Below, piece after piece: positions 61,240-64,000 of a DNA stretch of 64,000 nt. This stretch comes from Dipteris shenzhenensis. Its lineage: Eukaryota > Polypodiophyta > Polypodiopsida > Gleicheniales. The notes beneath the pieces are model-generated. The model had not been told where the DNA came from and ran no database searches. It worked only from the letters and a program-made list of their open reading frames with translations. Position numbers and translations under genes: made by a program. Location: NCBI GenBank assembly GCA_047967505.1, contig CM106539.1; one strand, 5' to 3'. The first letter of the stretch is position 1. The number at the start of each line of letters is the position of its first letter.

Positions 61240-64000
61240 TTATGCTCAACCAAATCTGTACCAACCTAGGATGCTCAATACTATGGGCAATTATCTGAAA
61301 TTCCAACCTCCTTTTTTTCTATCCCACCATGCAGCAAACAAGGACTCAATACAAATTTCCATATAATTAAATTGAAGATTGTTCCTAAAGATCCAAAGAA
61401 ACCATAATGCGTGTGCCTTATTTGGAACCAAAGTTCCTGTTTGGTTTTTAATTCATCCCCTAGTAATATAGCCTTCCAGTTGACTGGTTCACCCCATTCA
61501 ATCTGAATGAACTTCCAAATCTTTATGGCATGAGGGCAAACAACAAATAAGTGAAAAATATCCTCAAGGACACCGGGGCATCTTCTATATTTCCCATCTC
61601 CCTTCCCTATCCCGAGTCCTCTTACATTGGTCCAAACAAATTTGTGCTGGATGAGCCAAGCTAGATAGGATATTTTCTCAAGGACATGCTTGATCCATAA
61701 TTTGCCAAACCTTTCATACTACTGTCCTACAAATACCATCTAGTGTTCAAGGTTCTAAATAAGTCATCCATGTTAGCAGTAGGAGTGGGTATAGGGAGGA
61801 TTGAAGTAGCTAAACTCCTTGTAATAATTTAACATGGGACCCCCTTTCCACCTAATATCCCTCTGCCATAGTTTCATCCTGCTTAAAATTAGAGTTAGTC
61901 TTTGGTTAGCTAAAGAGAACTCTCTCTTAATCTCTTGCCAGGTCTTCCACCTTAGCTACTCCTGCTATTCCAAAGTTGGCCCCAAGTTTGCAAACCTTTC
62001 TTGAACAAAGCACAAGCCATATCAAATTGTTCCTCAGTGAGTTGAGCATTTTTAAAGATAGCTAAGACCCAAATGGAATCATTAGCCATAAATGCTCCTT
62101 CACCAAAAAACTGTAAAAATACTTTTACCTCCTCAAAAGCTCTCCAAATAGATTGTCACAGTGAATTAACCCTTAACTTTACAGGGTTCAAGATTACAAA
62201 CAACAGATAATAAGGGATAGCTCTTCCATTTGGGGGCCATTATCGGCCTGATCTATTTCATGTTCCTGAACAATAGTTGAGCCCAATCACTCTCTAGATT
62301 TAGAATAGCTTTGATAACCCAAGTGGCAGATAGCTTTCTTTCTGCCATAGCAATATTTGTGACCCCTAGCCCTCCTTCTTTCTTAGGTTTAGTGCAATAA
62401 GGCCACCTTACTTTAGAGATTTTGGAGTTACCTCCCCATAGAAAATACCTACAAACTACAATGAATTTGTCTAGAGTAGACTTGGGAGGTTCCCAACAAG
62501 AAAGATAAAAAATAGAGATGCGATAAATGCAATGGTTGAGTGTCAGCCTCCTTCCTGCAAGATTGGTCTGAAATCCTCTCCACTTGTCAATCCTCTTCTA
62601 AAATCTGTCCATGAGCCAATCCCATCTTTGTTTCATGGATATGTCAAATCACATGGGTATCCCCAATAGCCTAAACATAGTGCCTTTGTTAATCTTATGG
62701 CATCCTAGATTCTACAAATAAATCTGCTTCTTACCATTGAGGGTGTCATAACCTATTTTGGTATGATTAATTCTAGAACCAAATGTTTTACAGAAGATGT
62801 ATAGACAGTCCATTATGCATCTAACATCATGCTTAGTATTTTTGGAGGTGAGTGTGGTGTCATAAGCAAATTGTTGGCACACTAACTGCCTCCCAGACAT
62901 GAGTTCAATCTCTTTAGGATTACCTTTCTGAATCTGACTCTTGAGAAGCCACCCCACCCAAGAGAGTTAGCGGCAATTGCAAAGAGGAGGGGGGCAAGAG
63001 GGCAGACTTGCCTAATTAACCTTTTCAAAAAGGGGAGCTCATGAGTCATGTCTCCATTAACACATATCTTGGATGATGCATTAGTGAGCCATAATTTGAC
63101 ATAAGAAATGAATGAGAAATCGAGACCCATATCTTGTCAAGATTGTATAAGAAAGTCCCATTCCAGCCTATCATATGCTTTATCAAACTCTATCTTGAGG
63201 AAGCATATATCTTGATTAGTTTCCTTAGCATATTCACACCCCTCCCAAATATTTATGATTGCCTCCAAAGGATGACACCCTTTTATGAAGCCAAGCTCAT
63301 CCTTAGAGCCTTCCTTGAAGATGAGATTTATGATTCCTCCATTAAAATGAGAGGGTAGAGCACACTTGGAAATACTTTCTTGCCATAGTAGAGCAGTAAG
63401 TAGGGTCAAACTATGTCCCAAAAAGCCTTGTAAAATTCAATGGGAAGACCATCCTCTCCTGGTGTTTTTCCATCTGCCATCACTATAATTGCTTCCTTCA
63501 ACTCTTCAATGGTAAAAGGATTCTCTAAACAACCCATGTCAAACCTCTCTACAGCTTTTCCTTTTACAGCTTGGCACAACTCTCTAGCTCTCTAGACCTC
63601 TTCATATGGAGTTATTGCGCAGAGGAGTGGAGTGCCTAGAAACGGCTATGTGTCAAACTAATATTCTCCTTTGTTGTGGATGAGACCAAAGTGCCATCAT
63701 CCTTCTTCAATAGAAGGATGTCCTCATTGAATATTTTTCTTCTAATAAGCTTAAAAGTTTCCTTGGTTGGCCTATCAATCTTACCTGCCCACCAGTCCCT
63801 GTAATACACCTTGGTGTCATTCAGTCTAATTTGCTCCTATTTTCTAAGCTCTTTTTTAGCAGTTAACAAATCACTTTGGGCATCTAGATCTCTTGCTTTG
63901 GCCTATAGCTCTAAACTCTTAATCTCTCTCCATTCTTCGAGCTCTAATCCTAGCTCTATTCTTTCTAGTTGTCTTGAGGAGTTTCTGAGTATTCTCAACT
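61240..64000 (-). pseudogene. LINE-F ORF2, RT and C-terminus (enters from right)
   Basis: On the - strand, from the right edge, a basic linker (64000-63600) leads to the reverse transcriptase: HFNGGIINLIFKEGSKDELG, CHPLEAIINIWEGCEYAKET, CFLKIEFDKAYDRLEWDFL (about 63200), GLDFSFISYVKLWLTNAS and IRQVCPLAPLLFAIAA. The FADDT box reads FAYDT (near 62862), so the first catalytic Asp is lost. Heavily broken remnants continue to about 61250, with a zf-RVT-like part near 61500-61600. The element begins beyond the window. Its frames change about every 100-250 bases. Confidence 0.8.

Noticed and set aside
1-64000. A new defence, toxin or biosynthetic system
   Set aside because: Apart from PEX10 every recognisable domain belongs to a known transposon class. 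No cluster of unknown, intact genes was found.

Overview
The window is nuclear DNA of a land plant with a large, repeat-rich genome. The evidence is a split host gene with canonical GT-AG introns that encodes the plant-type C-terminus of PEROXIN 10, together with plant-style Ty1/copia, Ty3/gypsy, LINE and hAT elements. The LTR elements carry primer-binding sites matching initiator tRNA-Met. The very long introns would suit a fern, gymnosperm or other large-genome plant, but the sequence alone does not fix the species. I see no bacterial genes, CRISPR array, rRNA or tRNA gene.

The only host gene I can support is PEX10 on the + strand. Its last four coding exons are 9638-9771, 10038-10129, 10347-10423 and 49111-49213; reading phases agree at every junction and together they encode about 135 residues. 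The C3HC4 RING finger is cut by an intron of 38,687 bp (10424-49110) made largely of nested transposable elements. No earlier PEX10 exon is recognisable in bases 1-9637, so the preceding intron is probably also long and repeat-filled.

Layout. 1-4199: 3' part of a copia element (copia-A) inserted in an older copia (copia-B, 4200-5190). 5390-8045: an internally deleted hAT transposon carrying a solo copia-A LTR. 9638-10423: three PEX10 exons. 10424-13000: old intron sequence, microsatellites and a chromovirus scrap. 13000-21140: a LINE (LINE-A) interrupted by a young gag-only LTR element (14783-17623) and a reverse LTR/leader fragment. 21212-25696: 5' LTR, gag and part of pol of a gypsy element (gypsy-A) with a dense W-box array. 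26110-27600: a LINE broken into oppositely oriented pieces (LINE-B). 27659-39998: a LINE with a 13-bp target-site duplication on the - strand (LINE-C), carrying a complete copia on the - strand (copia-C, 33707-39613) with its own 5-bp duplication. 40030-46670: two related LINEs in inverted orientation (LINE-D and LINE-E). 46671-49110: unrecognised intron. 49111-49280: last PEX10 exon and poly(A) signal. 49214-53200: no recognisable gene. 53201-60232: a gypsy chromovirus on the - strand (gypsy-B) with another solo copia-A LTR inside. 61240-64000: a decayed LINE on the - strand (LINE-F).

Almost every transposon protein is broken by stops, frameshifts or lost catalytic residues, so they are annotated as pseudogenes. 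The most unusual points are the giant intron splitting the PEX10 RING finger, a 721-bp inverted LTR pair, the LTR-gag-LTR-LTR element with a trimmed LTR-LTR junction, the LTR-plus-flank duplication at copia-C, and 17 W-boxes in 383 bp at gypsy-A. I did not find a convincing new enzymatic or defence system.
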